Shown: piece after piece, positions 15,757-23,968 of the stretch | Layout of the letters: each line of letters begins with the position of its first letter | How positions within the stretch are numbered: the first letter of the stretch is position 1 | Source of the DNA: Lentisphaerota bacterium | GTDB taxonomy: Bacteria; Verrucomicrobiota; Kiritimatiellia; PWTM01 | Length of the DNA: 36,902 nucleotides | Assembly: GCA_016873715.1 (NCBI GenBank) | Contig: VGWF01000036.1 | Span: 1 to 36,902 of the forward strand | Direction of reading: 5' to 3' | Made by a program: the position numbers and the translations under genes | Notes under the pieces: generated by a model | Seen by the model: only the letters and a program-made list of their open reading frames with translations | Database searches by the model: none | Told to the model about the DNA's origin: nothing

Positions 15757-16707
15757 TCAGGATGCGCCGGGTCCGGCGGCGCGGTCCCGGTTGCCGCGGA
15801 ACGGGGCGTTGTGCCGGAAATCGGGAGAAAACGCGTCGTCGTCCCGCAGTTCCTGGAGGTAGACCTGGTCGAAGCCGAGATCGGCCACGCAGGCAAGCAC
15901 CTCGTCGTACTCCGGCCGCGCGAGCGGTCGCTGGAGGTCGCCGCGGGACGCGCAGGCGGGCGTGGGGCGGAACTGGCTCATCACGGACAGCGGCAGGTGC
16001 CGCCCGAATTCGCGGCGGAGGGTGCGGAGAACCTCCAGGCTGTTGGCGGTCTCGCCGGGAAGGACGAGGTGGCGGACGAGGACGCCCCGCTCGGCGGTGC
16101 GGGCGCCCGTCGTGTCCCACGGCTCCAGGAAGCCGCGCGCCTCGACCATCGCATGCAGGGCGGACAGGGCGATCTGCGGATAGCGCGAGTCCCCCATGCA
16201 CCGGTGCGCCAGCGCGGGGTCGGCGAACTTGAAATCCGGGAGGAAGATGTCGATGAGGCGCAGGTAGTCCGGGATCCGGTCCGCCCGGTGGTAGCCGGAT
16301 CCGTTGAACAGGAACGGCACGGTCACCCCGGCCTCGCGCAGGCGCCGGCCGAGGTCCGCCACGTGCGGCCAGACGTGGTCGGGCGTGACGAAGTTCACGT
16401 TGTGGACGCCGCCGCGGACCATCGCGAGAACCCGCGCGAAGAGGTCGTCGCTCGACAGCTCCCCGCCCACGTGCTCCACCGAGATCTGCCCGTTCTGGCA
16501 GAAGAAGCAGCCGCTGGAGCAGCCCGTGAAGAAGACCGTGCCGGACCCCCGGGCGCCCGTGAACGAGGGTTCCTCGCCGAAGTGCGGGCCGATGGACGCC
16601 ACGCGCAGCGCCGCCGTCTCGCCGCAGCGGCCCGTGCGGCCCGCCGTGCGGTCGACGCCGCAGTCGCGGGGACACAGCCTGCATTCCCGGTAGGGGGTCG
16701 CATCCAT
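15757..16707 (-). CDS. PflA-like radical SAM protein (COG1313 type)
   Basis: 316 residues. The radical SAM motif is C63-x3-C67-x2-C70 (CSSGCFFCQN). An N-terminal Cys cluster (Cys9, Cys12, Cys16, Cys28) precedes it, as in the pyruvate formate-lyase-activase-related COG1313 family. Later blocks are NVNFVTPDHVWPHV, PFLFNGSGYH and IFLPDFKFADP. The target is unknown; family members are often linked to AmmeMemoRadiSam systems or glycyl-radical activation, and neither partner is visible here. ATG 16707 gives the start MDATPYRECRLCPRDCG. An in-frame upstream extension to 16812 overlaps the divergent promoter and is unlikely. It is transcribed away from the zinc-ribbon/HAD pair and toward nrdJ, but 190 bp separate it from nrdJ. 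Confidence 0.85.
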   Translation of the reverse strand: MDATPYRECRLCPRDCGVDRTAGRTGRCGETAALRVASIGPHFGEEPSFTGARGSGTVFFTGCSSGCFFCQNGQISVEHVGGELSSDDLFARVLAMVRGGVHNVNFVTPDHVWPHVADLGRRLREAGVTVPFLFNGSGYHRADRIPDYLRLIDIFLPDFKFADPALAHRCMGDSRYPQIALSALHAMVEARGFLEPWDTTGARTAERGVLVRHLVLPGETANSLEVLRTLRREFGRHLPLSVMSQFRPTPACASRGDLQRPLARPEYDEVLACVADLGFDQVYLQELRDDDAFSPDFRHNAPFRGNRDRAAGPGAS

Positions 16708-16826
16708 CCCGGCAGTTTGCGTTGTCCGCGGCCCCGGCTCAATCCTGAACGGCGCACGGACGCGGCTTCCGCCGTTGCGCGCGGGGTTCGGGTCCGCTAC
16801 GGTGTCCGGCAAAACCGGGGTGCGTC

Positions 16827-17207
16827 ATGTTCCGTACAAGCATGCTCGATGTCCTCATGGACAGCGCCGCGGCCGTCAGGTCCGCCGCCGGGGAACTGGC
16901 GACCCCGGTCGCGCCGTCCGCGGCGACCGACGCCAAGACGATCGCCCAGGCGGCCCGGGCGGACATCGAGCGCCTGCTGATCCTCACCGAGGCGCTCTGG
17001 CAGATCCTCAAGGAACAGCACGGCTACACCGATTCCGAGCTCTTCCGCCGCATCACGGAGATCGACCTGCGCGACGGCCGTGCCGACGGACGCGTCGCGC
17101 CCTCGCCGCCCCGGACATGCCCGCACTGCGGCCGCGTCATGATCAAGGCCCGCCCCCTCTGCATCTTCTGCGACAAGCCGTCGATGGTGGATCCCTTCGA
17201 GCGATGA
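16827..17207 (+). CDS. Small zinc-ribbon protein of unknown function
   Basis: 126 residues. The first half is helical and Ala-rich; the middle (IERLLILTEALWQILKEQHGYTDSELFRRITEIDLRDG, quoted in part) is a distinctive helical block, and the C-terminus is a zinc ribbon with CPHCG and CIFCD (about residues 99-116). I recall similar proteins in PVC genomes but no assigned role. The ribbon suggests nucleic-acid or protein binding. ATG 16827 starts MFRTSMLDVL. Its stop overlaps the start of the HAD phosphatase (ATGA), so both are probably made together. Confidence 0.75.
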   Translation: MFRTSMLDVLMDSAAAVRSAAGELATPVAPSAATDAKTIAQAARADIERLLILTEALWQILKEQHGYTDSELFRRITEIDLRDGRADGRVAPSPPRTCPHCGRVMIKARPLCIFCDKPSMVDPFER

Positions 17208-17869
17208 CCGGGGGCGATTCCATGCCTCCGGCCCTGCCGGCCTCCTGTCGCCACGTCGTCTGGGACTGGAACGGCACGCTCTTCGACGACGCGTGGCTCT
17301 GCGTCGAGGTGATGGACGGCCTCCTGCGGGCCCGGGGACTCCCGCGCCTGACCGCGGCGCGGTACGCGGAGTTGTTCGACTTCCCCGTCCGCGACTACTA
17401 CGTGCGCCTCGGCTTCGACTTCGTCCGCGATCCGTTCGAGGTCGTCGGGGCCGAGTTCATCCGCATCTACGAGGGGCGCCGGCTCGAATGCGGGCTGCAG
17501 GCCGGCGCCCGCGAGGTGATCGAGGCCGCTCGCGCCGCAGGGATCGGGCAGTCGGTCCTCTCGGCGTACCGCCACGACACGCTCGACGAGCTGCTCCGCC
17601 ACTTCGGCCTCCGGGACCGCTTCGAGCATGTCGTCGGCGGCGACGACATCTACGCCTCCGGCAAGCGCGAGCAGGGGATCGCCCTCCTGCGCCGCCTCGG
17701 GGTTCCGGCGGCGGGCGTGCTCGTCATCGGCGACACCGTCCACGATGCCGAGGTCGCCTCCGCGATGGGGGCGGACTGCGTGCTCGTCCCCTGCGGCCAC
17801 CAGGCGCGCGCCAGGCTCGCCGCGACGGGCGCGTGCGTGATGGATTCGCTCCGCGACTTGATTCCGTAG
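17204..17869 (+). CDS. HAD-superfamily hydrolase (phosphoglycolate-phosphatase-like)
   Basis: 221 residues. HAD motif I is DWNGTLFDD, with nucleophile Asp21 but Asn23 at the usual general-acid Asp position (DxDGT is more common). Motif II is the Ser in LSAYR, motif III the Lys in SGKREQG, and motif IV GDTVHDAEVA. The cap between motifs I and II has the helical layout of phosphoglycolate phosphatase/beta-phosphoglucomutase relatives. The Asn substitution may slow phosphoenzyme breakdown or mark a different subclass. The start overlaps the upstream zinc-ribbon gene (ATGA at 17204). A second ATG at 17222 is possible. A stem-loop follows the stop immediately. Confidence 0.82.
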   Translation: MTGGDSMPPALPASCRHVVWDWNGTLFDDAWLCVEVMDGLLRARGLPRLTAARYAELFDFPVRDYYVRLGFDFVRDPFEVVGAEFIRIYEGRRLECGLQAGAREVIEAARAAGIGQSVLSAYRHDTLDELLRHFGLRDRFEHVVGGDDIYASGKREQGIALLRRLGVPAAGVLVIGDTVHDAEVASAMGADCVLVPCGHQARARLAATGACVMDSLRDLIP

Positions 17870-17895
17870 GCTCCCGCCGTCCCCGGTGCGGGAGC
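17870..17895. terminator. Stem-loop after the HAD gene, probable terminator
   Basis: GCTCCCGC (17870-17877) pairs exactly with GCGGGAGC (17888-17895) around a 10-nt loop, starting at the base after the TAG stop. It lies in the 67-bp convergent gap and could serve both strands. The T-content after it is low. Confidence 0.5.
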
Positions 17896-17936
17896 GTTGC
17901 GCGGGGGCCGCGGCGGGGGGCGGGGGCGGCCGCCGT

Positions 17937-18512
17937 TCAGGCGCCGGCGGCGGCGGGCCGGGCCTGCAGTTCGGCGCGCAGGTGCTGGTAGGCGGTCTGG
18001 TAGCGCGCGCGATCGGCCTCGTCGAACTCGCCCTGGTTCTTCTGCTGCAGCGTGTGGTAGGGCACGTGCATCAGGCGGAGCATCTGCCAGAGGGCGGCGA
18101 GCACCTCGACGGACAGCCGCTGGTAGTTCATGGCCGCCAGGGCGATCTCGTCGGGGCCGATGCCGAGGAACTTGGTCAGGAACGAGTGTTCGTCGGATTC
18201 CAGGTGCGCCTGGTGGTCGAGAAAGGCGTCGGCGGAGCGGACGTTGGCCAGGATCAGGTTGAGGAAGTGGGTGAAGTCCTGCTCGACCGGCGAGACCGCG
18301 CCCCCGCGCGCGGCCAGTTCGGCCTCGCCGAGGGCCTTCTCGAGAAGGTGGATCACGCGGCTGACGTGGTCGATCCGCGCCCCGGTGCCCATGTGCTCGA
18401 GCGGCATGATCAGCATCTCGGTGGCCCGTTCGACACACGCGTCGCGCCGGGCGACGTGCACCGGGCGGTTCCGTCGTGCGATCCCGCGGACCCTGGGGTG
18501 GGTGTCGTTCAC
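17937..18512 (-). CDS. Helical protein of unknown function, divergent to the hydrogenase-like sensor
   Basis: 191 residues from GTG 18512, preceded by GGGGGC; no better ATG is in frame until MLIMPLEHMG near residue 34. The protein is almost all helical and rich in His, Glu and Leu (ACVERATEMLIMPLEHMG, FLDHQAHLESDEH, LMHVPYHTLQQK), with no signal or membrane segment. I do not recognise the family. The repeated His/Glu pairs within helices would allow a metal-binding helical bundle, but there is no clear hemerythrin pattern. It is divergent from the sensor kinase, with 139 bp between the two starts, so shared control is possible. Confidence 0.65.
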   Translation of the reverse strand: MNDTHPRVRGIARRNRPVHVARRDACVERATEMLIMPLEHMGTGARIDHVSRVIHLLEKALGEAELAARGGAVSPVEQDFTHFLNLILANVRSADAFLDHQAHLESDEHSFLTKFLGIGPDEIALAAMNYQRLSVEVLAALWQMLRLMHVPYHTLQQKNQGEFDEADRARYQTAYQHLRAELQARPAAAGA

Positions 18513-18651
18513 GCCCCCATGATGCCCGGCGCCCCGCGGTCCGCAAGCGCAATCGCGGCGGGCCGCCGGGGCCGCCTTGCGTCCGGCCGCGTGTTGGGCG
18601 AGACTGGCCGCGTCCGACGGGCGCCGGGACGGCCGGCCCCGCGGAGGATGC

Positions 18652-20655
18652 ATGAAGGCCGATGCCCAGCTGATCAAGACGATCGGGGAGCGCTGCCGGG
18701 TGTGCTACACCTGCGTGCGCGACTGCCCGGCCAAGGCGATCCGCATCGCCGGAGGCCAGGCGCAGGTCGTGCCCGAGCGGTGCATCGGCTGCGGCAACTG
18801 CTACCGCGTGTGCAGCCAGAGCGCGAAGCAGATCTACGACTCCCGCGACGACGTCCGCGCGATCCTCGACTCCGGCGCCCGCGTCGCGGCGATCGTCGCG
18901 CCGAGTTTCGCGGCCGAGTTCGCCGAGGTCGACCATCGCGACGTGGCGACGATGATCCGGAAGCTCGGGTTCTCGCTCGTGTGCGAGGTTGCGTTCGGCG
19001 CCGACCTCGTCGCCCGGGAGTACCGCCGCCTCCTGGAGACATCGAACGGGAAGCGCTACATCGCCACGACGTGTCCGGCGGTCGTGGCCTACGTCGAGAA
19101 GTACCACGCCGACCTCGTGCCCAGCCTCGCGCCGATCGCCTCGCCGATGATCGCCGAGGCGCGCGCTCTCCGGGCCCTGCACGGGAACGAACTCAAGATC
19201 GTCTTCATCGGCCCCTGCCTCGCCAAGAAGGTCGAGGGCGACGGCAGCGCGACGGGGGAGGGGGAGATCGACGCGGTCCTCACGTTCGTCGAACTGCGCC
19301 TGATGCTCGCCGCCGCCGGGATCGTGCCGGCGGGCGATGCCTCGGGCGACTTCGATCCGCCGCATCCGGGCCTCGGCGCCCTCTTCCCGATCAGCCGCGG
19401 CATGCTGCAGGCCGCGAGCCTCGTCGAGGACCTGCTCAACACCGACGTCGTCGCCGCCGACGGCCGCCCGGGGTTCATGCAGGCGCTCAACGACTTCGCC
19501 GCCGGCGTGCTCGATGCCAAGCTGCTCGAGATCCTCTGCTGCAACGGCTGCGTGATGGGCTCCGGGATGAGCGTCGACACCCCGCTCTTCCGCCGCCGCG
19601 CCGCCGTCAGCCAGTACGTCCGCCGCCGCGTCGCCGGGGGCGACCCCGCGGCCTGCGAGGCCTCGGTCGAACGCTTCAAGGACCTCGACCTCGCCGTCCG
19701 CTTCGCCCCCCAGGAACTGCCGCCCGGCGCCGCGCCGCCGAAGGACCTGCAGTCGATCATGTCGCTGATGGGCAAGATGAACCCGGAGGACGAGCTCAAC
19801 TGCGGCGCCTGCGGTTATCCCACCTGCAGGGACCATGCGGCGGCCATCTACAGCGGACTCGCCGAGAGCGAGATGTGCCTCCCGTACACGATCGACCGCC
19901 TCCGGGAATCGCTCAAGGACCTCAGCGAGTCGAACGCCGAACTGGCGACCACCCGGCAGGCCCTGATCAGCGCCGAGAAGCTCGCCAGCATGGGCCAGCT
20001 CGCCGCCGGAATCGCGCACGAGATCAACAACCCGCTCGGCGTCATCCTGCTCTACGCGAAGCTGCTGCTCCAGGACACGCCGTCCACCAGCGAGCAGCAT
20101 ACCGACGTCTCGTTGATCGCCGAGCAGGCCGAGCGCTGCAAGAAGATCGTGACCGGCCTGCTCAACTTCGCGCGGAAGAACAAGGTCATCCGCCAGCCCG
20201 TCGGCGTGACCGGCCTGATCGACCGCTGCCGCCGGGCCGTGCTGATCCCCGACAACGTTCGCGTCTACGTCCGCCACGAGATGAAGGACGCGGTCGCCGA
20301 GATCGACGAGGACCAGGTCATCCAGGTGCTGACGAACCTCATCGTCAACGCCTGCGAGGCCATGGGCTCCGGCGGCGACCTCACGATCGTGACGTCCGAC
20401 ACGCCGGACGAGGTCCGGGTGGCCGTCCAGGACACCGGCTGCGGCATCGCGCCGCAGAATATCGCGAAGATCTACGAGCCGTTCTTCACCACGAAGCAGA
20501 TCGGCAAGGGCACCGGGCTCGGGCTCGCCGTGACCTACGGCATCGTCAAGATGCACCGCGGCCGCATCGACGTCGTGTCCAACGCCGATCCCGCGAAGGG
20601 ACCGACGGGCACGACGTTCACCGTCACGCTGCCGCGCCGGTCGGAGGAGGGGTGA
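18652..20655 (+). CDS. [FeFe]-hydrogenase-like sensor histidine kinase (putative sensory hydrogenase)
   Basis: 667-residue cytoplasmic protein. Two 4Fe-4S motifs come first (Cys15/18/21/25 and Cys44/47/50/54). An [FeFe]-hydrogenase C-terminal-like domain follows (about 75-330). All four Cys expected to hold the cubane of the H-cluster are present: Cys141 (TTCPA, replacing TSCCPGW), Cys189 (GPCLAKK), Cys296 and Cys300 (LCCNGC). A further FeS motif lies at Cys384/387/392/409 (CGACGYPTC). Then comes a coiled-coil linker, a HisKA domain with His456 (AHEINNPL) and an ATPase domain (NLIVNACEAM, DTGCGIAP, GTGLGLA). This resembles the putatively sensory, kinase-linked group C [FeFe] hydrogenases, which are thought to sense H2 or redox state. 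No maturases are in the window. GGAGG precedes ATG 18652. The next gene starts on the last base of the stop. Confidence 0.88.
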   Translation: MKADAQLIKTIGERCRVCYTCVRDCPAKAIRIAGGQAQVVPERCIGCGNCYRVCSQSAKQIYDSRDDVRAILDSGARVAAIVAPSFAAEFAEVDHRDVATMIRKLGFSLVCEVAFGADLVAREYRRLLETSNGKRYIATTCPAVVAYVEKYHADLVPSLAPIASPMIAEARALRALHGNELKIVFIGPCLAKKVEGDGSATGEGEIDAVLTFVELRLMLAAAGIVPAGDASGDFDPPHPGLGALFPISRGMLQAASLVEDLLNTDVVAADGRPGFMQALNDFAAGVLDAKLLEILCCNGCVMGSGMSVDTPLFRRRAAVSQYVRRRVAGGDPAACEASVERFKDLDLAVRFAPQELPPGAAPPKDLQSIMSLMGKMNPEDELNCGACGYPTCRDHAAAIYSGLAESEMCLPYTIDRLRESLKDLSESNAELATTRQALISAEKLASMGQLAAGIAHEINNPLGVILLYAKLLLQDTPSTSEQHTDVSLIAEQAERCKKIVTGLLNFARKNKVIRQPVGVTGLIDRCRRAVLIPDNVRVYVRHEMKDAVAEIDEDQVIQVLTNLIVNACEAMGSGGDLTIVTSDTPDEVRVAVQDTGCGIAPQNIAKIYEPFFTTKQIGKGTGLGLAVTYGIVKMHRGRIDVVSNADPAKGPTGTTFTVTLPRRSEEG

Positions 20656-21806
20656 TGGAGAGCCTCCGCGTCCTGATCGTCGACGACGAGCCCGGCATGC
20701 GCATGGGCGCGGTCCGCGTCCTGAAGCGCCACACCGTCCGCCTGCCGCACATCGACAGCGAGGTCTCGTTCGAGTGCGACGTCGCCGAAAGCATCGCCGA
20801 GGCGCGCGGGAAGCTCGCGGCGGGAGGATTCGACCTCCTGCTGCTCGACTACAAGCTGCCCGACGGGACCGGGCTCGAACTGCTCCGCGAGATCCAGGAG
20901 CAGCGGATGGACCTGCTGGTGATCATGATCACCGCGTTCGCGTCGCTCGAGGTGGCCGTCAGCGCGACCCGCAACGGCGCGTTCGACTTCCTCTCCAAGC
21001 CCTTCGCCCCCGAGGAACTCGAGAGCATCGTCACCAAGGCGAGCCGCTCGCTGGTCGTCGAACGCGCCGCCCGCCGGATGGCCGAGGAGAAGCGCAAGAT
21101 GCGCCTGCGCTTCCTCTCGGTGCTCGCGCACGAGTTGAAGGCGCCGCTCGGGTCGGTCGAGGGGAACCTGAAGCTGCTCGACCAGAAGATCATGGGGCCG
21201 GACCTGGCGAAATATGAAGTCCAGGTCAAGCGCGCCCTGGCCCGCATCGAGGGCATGCGGAAGCTGATCTTCGACCTTCTGGACCTCACCCGCATCGAGG
21301 CCGGCGAGCGGAAGCGCGAGGTGAAGTCCGTCGATCTCGTCGATGTCGCCCGCACCGCGATCGAGACGATGACGCCCGACGCCGAGGCGCGGCGCATCGC
21401 GATCCGCCTGCAGGCGCCGGAGAGGCTGGACCTCGTCGCGGACCGCAGCGAGATGGAGATCGTCTTCAACAACCTCGTCAGCAATGCCGTGAAGTACAAT
21501 CGCGACGGCGGCTCCGTCGACGTGCGCCTCGCCCGCGGCGACGCCGGCGTCACCCTCGAGGTGCAGGACACCGGCATCGGGATGTCGCAGGCGGAGGCGG
21601 CCCGGCTGTTCGGCGAGTTCGTCCGCATCAAGAACGACAAGACGCGCAACATCTCCGGCAGCGGCCTCGGCCTCTCGACCGTCAGGAAGCTCGCCACCCT
21701 CTACGGCGGCGATGTCGTCGTCCGCAGCGAGCCCGATGTCGGCACCACGTTCACCGTCACCGTCACCGACCAGCCCCTCCCCGCCGCGGCCCCCGCGGCG
21801 ACGTGA
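20655..21806 (+). CDS. Response regulator receiver-histidine kinase protein
   Basis: 383 residues. It begins with a receiver domain: acidic pair in LIVDDEPGM, phospho-acceptor Asp65 (LLLLDYKLPDG), Thr93 and Lys115 (SKPF). A helical linker leads to a HisKA domain with His159 (SVLAHELKAPLGS) and a HATPase domain with NNLVSNAVKYN, DTGIGM and GSGLGLS. There is no DNA-binding output domain. Receiver-first kinases of this kind act as relays: the upstream sensor could phosphorylate Asp65 and so gate the second kinase. The start ATG shares its A with the stop of the sensor gene and follows GGAGGAGGGG, so both are made from one message. The final output regulator is not in the window. A hairpin (21782-21800) lies in the last codons. 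Confidence 0.92.
   Translation: MESLRVLIVDDEPGMRMGAVRVLKRHTVRLPHIDSEVSFECDVAESIAEARGKLAAGGFDLLLLDYKLPDGTGLELLREIQEQRMDLLVIMITAFASLEVAVSATRNGAFDFLSKPFAPEELESIVTKASRSLVVERAARRMAEEKRKMRLRFLSVLAHELKAPLGSVEGNLKLLDQKIMGPDLAKYEVQVKRALARIEGMRKLIFDLLDLTRIEAGERKREVKSVDLVDVARTAIETMTPDAEARRIAIRLQAPERLDLVADRSEMEIVFNNLVSNAVKYNRDGGSVDVRLARGDAGVTLEVQDTGIGMSQAEAARLFGEFVRIKNDKTRNISGSGLGLSTVRKLATLYGGDVVVRSEPDVGTTFTVTVTDQPLPAAAPAAT
21782..21800. other. GC-rich hairpin in the last codons of the receiver-kinase gene
   Basis: CGCCGCGG (21782-21789) pairs with CCGCGGCG (21793-21800) around CCC. It sits within the Ala/Pro-coding tail just before the stop. No T-run follows. It may be chance in GC-rich DNA or part of transcript end formation. 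Confidence 0.3.
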
Positions 21807-22143
21807 GGGGATGACGACGCCGGTCGGTGCTCCCCGGGACCCCGGCGCTCGACGGCCAGCCGCAGGCGCACACGGTCCTTCACGGGTGAGACGAGGAAGG
21901 CCGCCGCGCGGCGTTGTGCTGCGCGCACGATCCGCCCGATCAACGGCTGCCCGCTGGGTACGGTGCCGGCAGCGGCACGCCGATGCGTGACGTGAAGCAG
22001 CGCTTCGATGGGACAGGGAGTCGCCTCTCCGCGCTTCGTTCCTCCGCCCACGCCGTCTCGGCGGGTCCGCCGGGGACGGGGCGCTTCGGGTCCGGCTCGG
22101 TCGACGGTCGCCCCCGATCATGGCGATGCGGAGCGATGGCGGG
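21807..22143. other. Non-coding gap between the receiver-kinase gene and the glycosidase gene
   Basis: 337 bp at a convergent junction. A minus-strand frame (to 22051) stays open with a short segment that could be remnant coding, but I recognise no family in it. A small hairpin GTGCCG-GCAG-CGGCAC lies at 21963-21978. Nothing else can be supported. Confidence 0.5.
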
Positions 22144-23235
22144 TCAAGGGCCAGGCCGCCGGCCTCGGGGTGAACCGCCCCTTGCGTTGGCTTCGAGACG
22201 CCGGTCGTAGGCGGCGAACTCCTCCTTGGAAACGGGGCATTCCTCGAAGATCCTCACCAACTCCAGATACCCGGCACCGTGCCCAATGGCCGCCTCGATC
22301 AACGTTCGCAGATCGCCGATCGTCTCCCGGGTCGTCCCGCGGGGCTGGAGCCCGAAGCTTGCCCCCGAGGCTCGGATCAGGTCGAACATCTTCCAGTAGT
22401 CCGCGCCCAGTTGGGATCGCTCGGAGACGAAGCTGTCGTTCTGGAGATTCAGCCTCGCACCAAGGACTCGCACGGCCTCCTGAATGAACGCCGCCGTATA
22501 CTCCATGTCGGGCTTCCAGGAGTCCCCGGAGTCGGACAGCTCCTGATAGGGATTCAAGGCGATGCCCGAACACGTCCTCTTCCAGAAACGGGCGTGCGTA
22601 TGGAGCGTCTCTCCCTGGGCGGCCTTGTCCAGAGCGGCAGAGAAGCCGGCCTCGCGGAGATTGCGCCGGTTCTGCGGATCCTTCAGCTGTCGCATGAAGG
22701 GCTCGGGCCAGTACGACATGCATCGCGTCATGTCGACGACCGCAAGGGCGGGATGCGAGTCGTAGCGCGCCGCCAACGCCTGTTGCATTCGGGAGTAGGC
22801 TTCGCCGAATCCGGGCGTCCACCATCGTGCGCATGTGCGGCCGCCGACGGCGGCGGGATTGAAGGCCACGCCTGCGGCATCGTACACCGTGACCGTGCCG
22901 ACCTCCGCCTTCAGCCATGCAGGGGAGTTCGCGCCGCACACGACGACGAGACGGATCGACAGTCCCATCTCCTTCGCCTTGCCGAGGGTCGCGTCGATCT
23001 TGCGGAACCCGGGCGCATAATCGCCCGCTGCGGGCTCGAGTTCCTCCCATGGGCACTTGCAGACCATGCAGTTGAAGATCGTCTCCCATCCCTTCGGCGG
23101 AAACCCGAAACACACGAGCCCCGCCGGGGCGGGCTTGATCGGATCGTCTGCGAGGACGAAGGCGGGAACCATGCAAAGCAGGGCCAGGCCCGGAAGAAGG
23201 CGCACAAGGGATCGAGTTGGGAGAAGCATGCTCAT
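22144..23235 (-). CDS. Secreted TIM-barrel glycosidase-like protein
   Basis: 363 residues from ATG 23235 (a second ATG at 23229 is two codons in). The signal peptide (about 1-29, SMLLPTRSLVRLLPGLALLC, then FVLADDP) predicts export. The mature part resembles the catalytic barrel of GH42/GH5-like enzymes: CKCPWEELEPAAGDYAPGFRKID is the typical start where an Ile/Val-x-WxxxEPxxGxY motif would be, followed by GLSIRLVVVCG and SPAWL. The acid and nucleophile cannot be assigned with confidence, and the C-terminus is shorter than in full GH42 enzymes. It may be a divergent or non-catalytic member. It is the last high-GC gene before the compositional junction. Confidence 0.65.
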   Translation of the reverse strand: MSMLLPTRSLVRLLPGLALLCMVPAFVLADDPIKPAPAGLVCFGFPPKGWETIFNCMVCKCPWEELEPAAGDYAPGFRKIDATLGKAKEMGLSIRLVVVCGANSPAWLKAEVGTVTVYDAAGVAFNPAAVGGRTCARWWTPGFGEAYSRMQQALAARYDSHPALAVVDMTRCMSYWPEPFMRQLKDPQNRRNLREAGFSAALDKAAQGETLHTHARFWKRTCSGIALNPYQELSDSGDSWKPDMEYTAAFIQEAVRVLGARLNLQNDSFVSERSQLGADYWKMFDLIRASGASFGLQPRGTTRETIGDLRTLIEAAIGHGAGYLELVRIFEECPVSKEEFAAYDRRLEANARGGSPRGRRPGP

Positions 23236-23610
23236 GATGGGACGCTGGCAGACTACCGCCGGGGGGTCAAGAAGGGCGGCGAAGCGTCTCGGGGGGCTCG
23301 CCGGTCGCGGTTGGCGCCTGCTGTCGCTCGGCTTCCCGCGACGACGATCCGGTGGGGGCGCCGGCCAGCGGCCGGGCTGGACGCCCGGCTCTCCGCCCTG
23401 ACGGGCGCCGCGGCCGCGGGGGCGGTCTTGGCACCGGGCGCCCTGGACGGCCGCCCTCTGGGAACGTGCCGGCCTGCGGCCTTGCGTAACGCCGAGTGCT
23501 CGCCGGCCTGGACGCGAGCCCTCGGCTTCGCGGCCGAAGCCTTCCCCGCCGCCTGGTCTTCGCCGTCTTCCCGCTGCGCGGTCGCTGGCTTCTCTCCCCC
23601 TCCCGGCCCG
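23236..23610. other. GC-rich region without a recognised gene
   Basis: 375 bp between the glycosidase start and the sulfatase fragment. Long frames are open on both strands only because of GC content. One minus-strand frame ending at 23253 is rich in Ala, Lys, Arg and Pro and vaguely like a linker-histone tail, but it has no start and no family match. The glycosidase promoter must lie at the left end. Confidence 0.45.
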
Positions 23611-23886
23611 TTTGTGCTGCAGGAGGAGAAACCCGAGGCGCTCGCCCCCCACTTCGACCAGTGGGCGGGCGGCCCCGGGCAAACCCGCTACGAAACGGCC
23701 GGGAACGAAGGCATCGCGAAGTACGCCGCAAAGTATCCGCACTGCTCGCGGACCTACGGTGCTTGGGCGGAGGATTCCCTGAAAGCGGCCAAGGCGAGCG
23801 GTAAGCCGTTCTGCATGAGTATCAGTTTCAAGGCGCCGCACATGCTGTTCACGTCCGACCCCATCGACTTCTACCCCGTAGACGGT
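23611..23886 (+). pseudogene. Sulfatase fragment (both ends missing)
   Basis: The plus-strand frame encodes about 90 residues typical of the middle of a type I arylsulfatase: HFDQWAGGPGQTRYE, KYAAKYPHCSR and KPFCMSISFKAPH. The N-terminal CxPSR active-site region and the C-terminus are absent. The frame runs on at both ends, but the flanking sequence is not sulfatase-like. A full family member is about 450-550 residues. The fragment stops just where base composition drops, so it looks like debris cut by a recombination or insertion event. Confidence 0.7.
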
Positions 23887-23968
23887 CATGGCGACCGCCA
23901 GCAATGCGGCAAGCTTCTGTTTTTGGGTTTTCCTTCAATGATGGTTGATAATGAAACGACGTTGGGAA

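Noticed and set aside
23253-23610. Ala/Lys/Arg/Pro-rich minus-strand frame resembling a linker-histone tail
   Set aside because: It has no start codon or ribosome-binding site and no recognisable domain, and such composition arises easily in GC-rich non-coding DNA.
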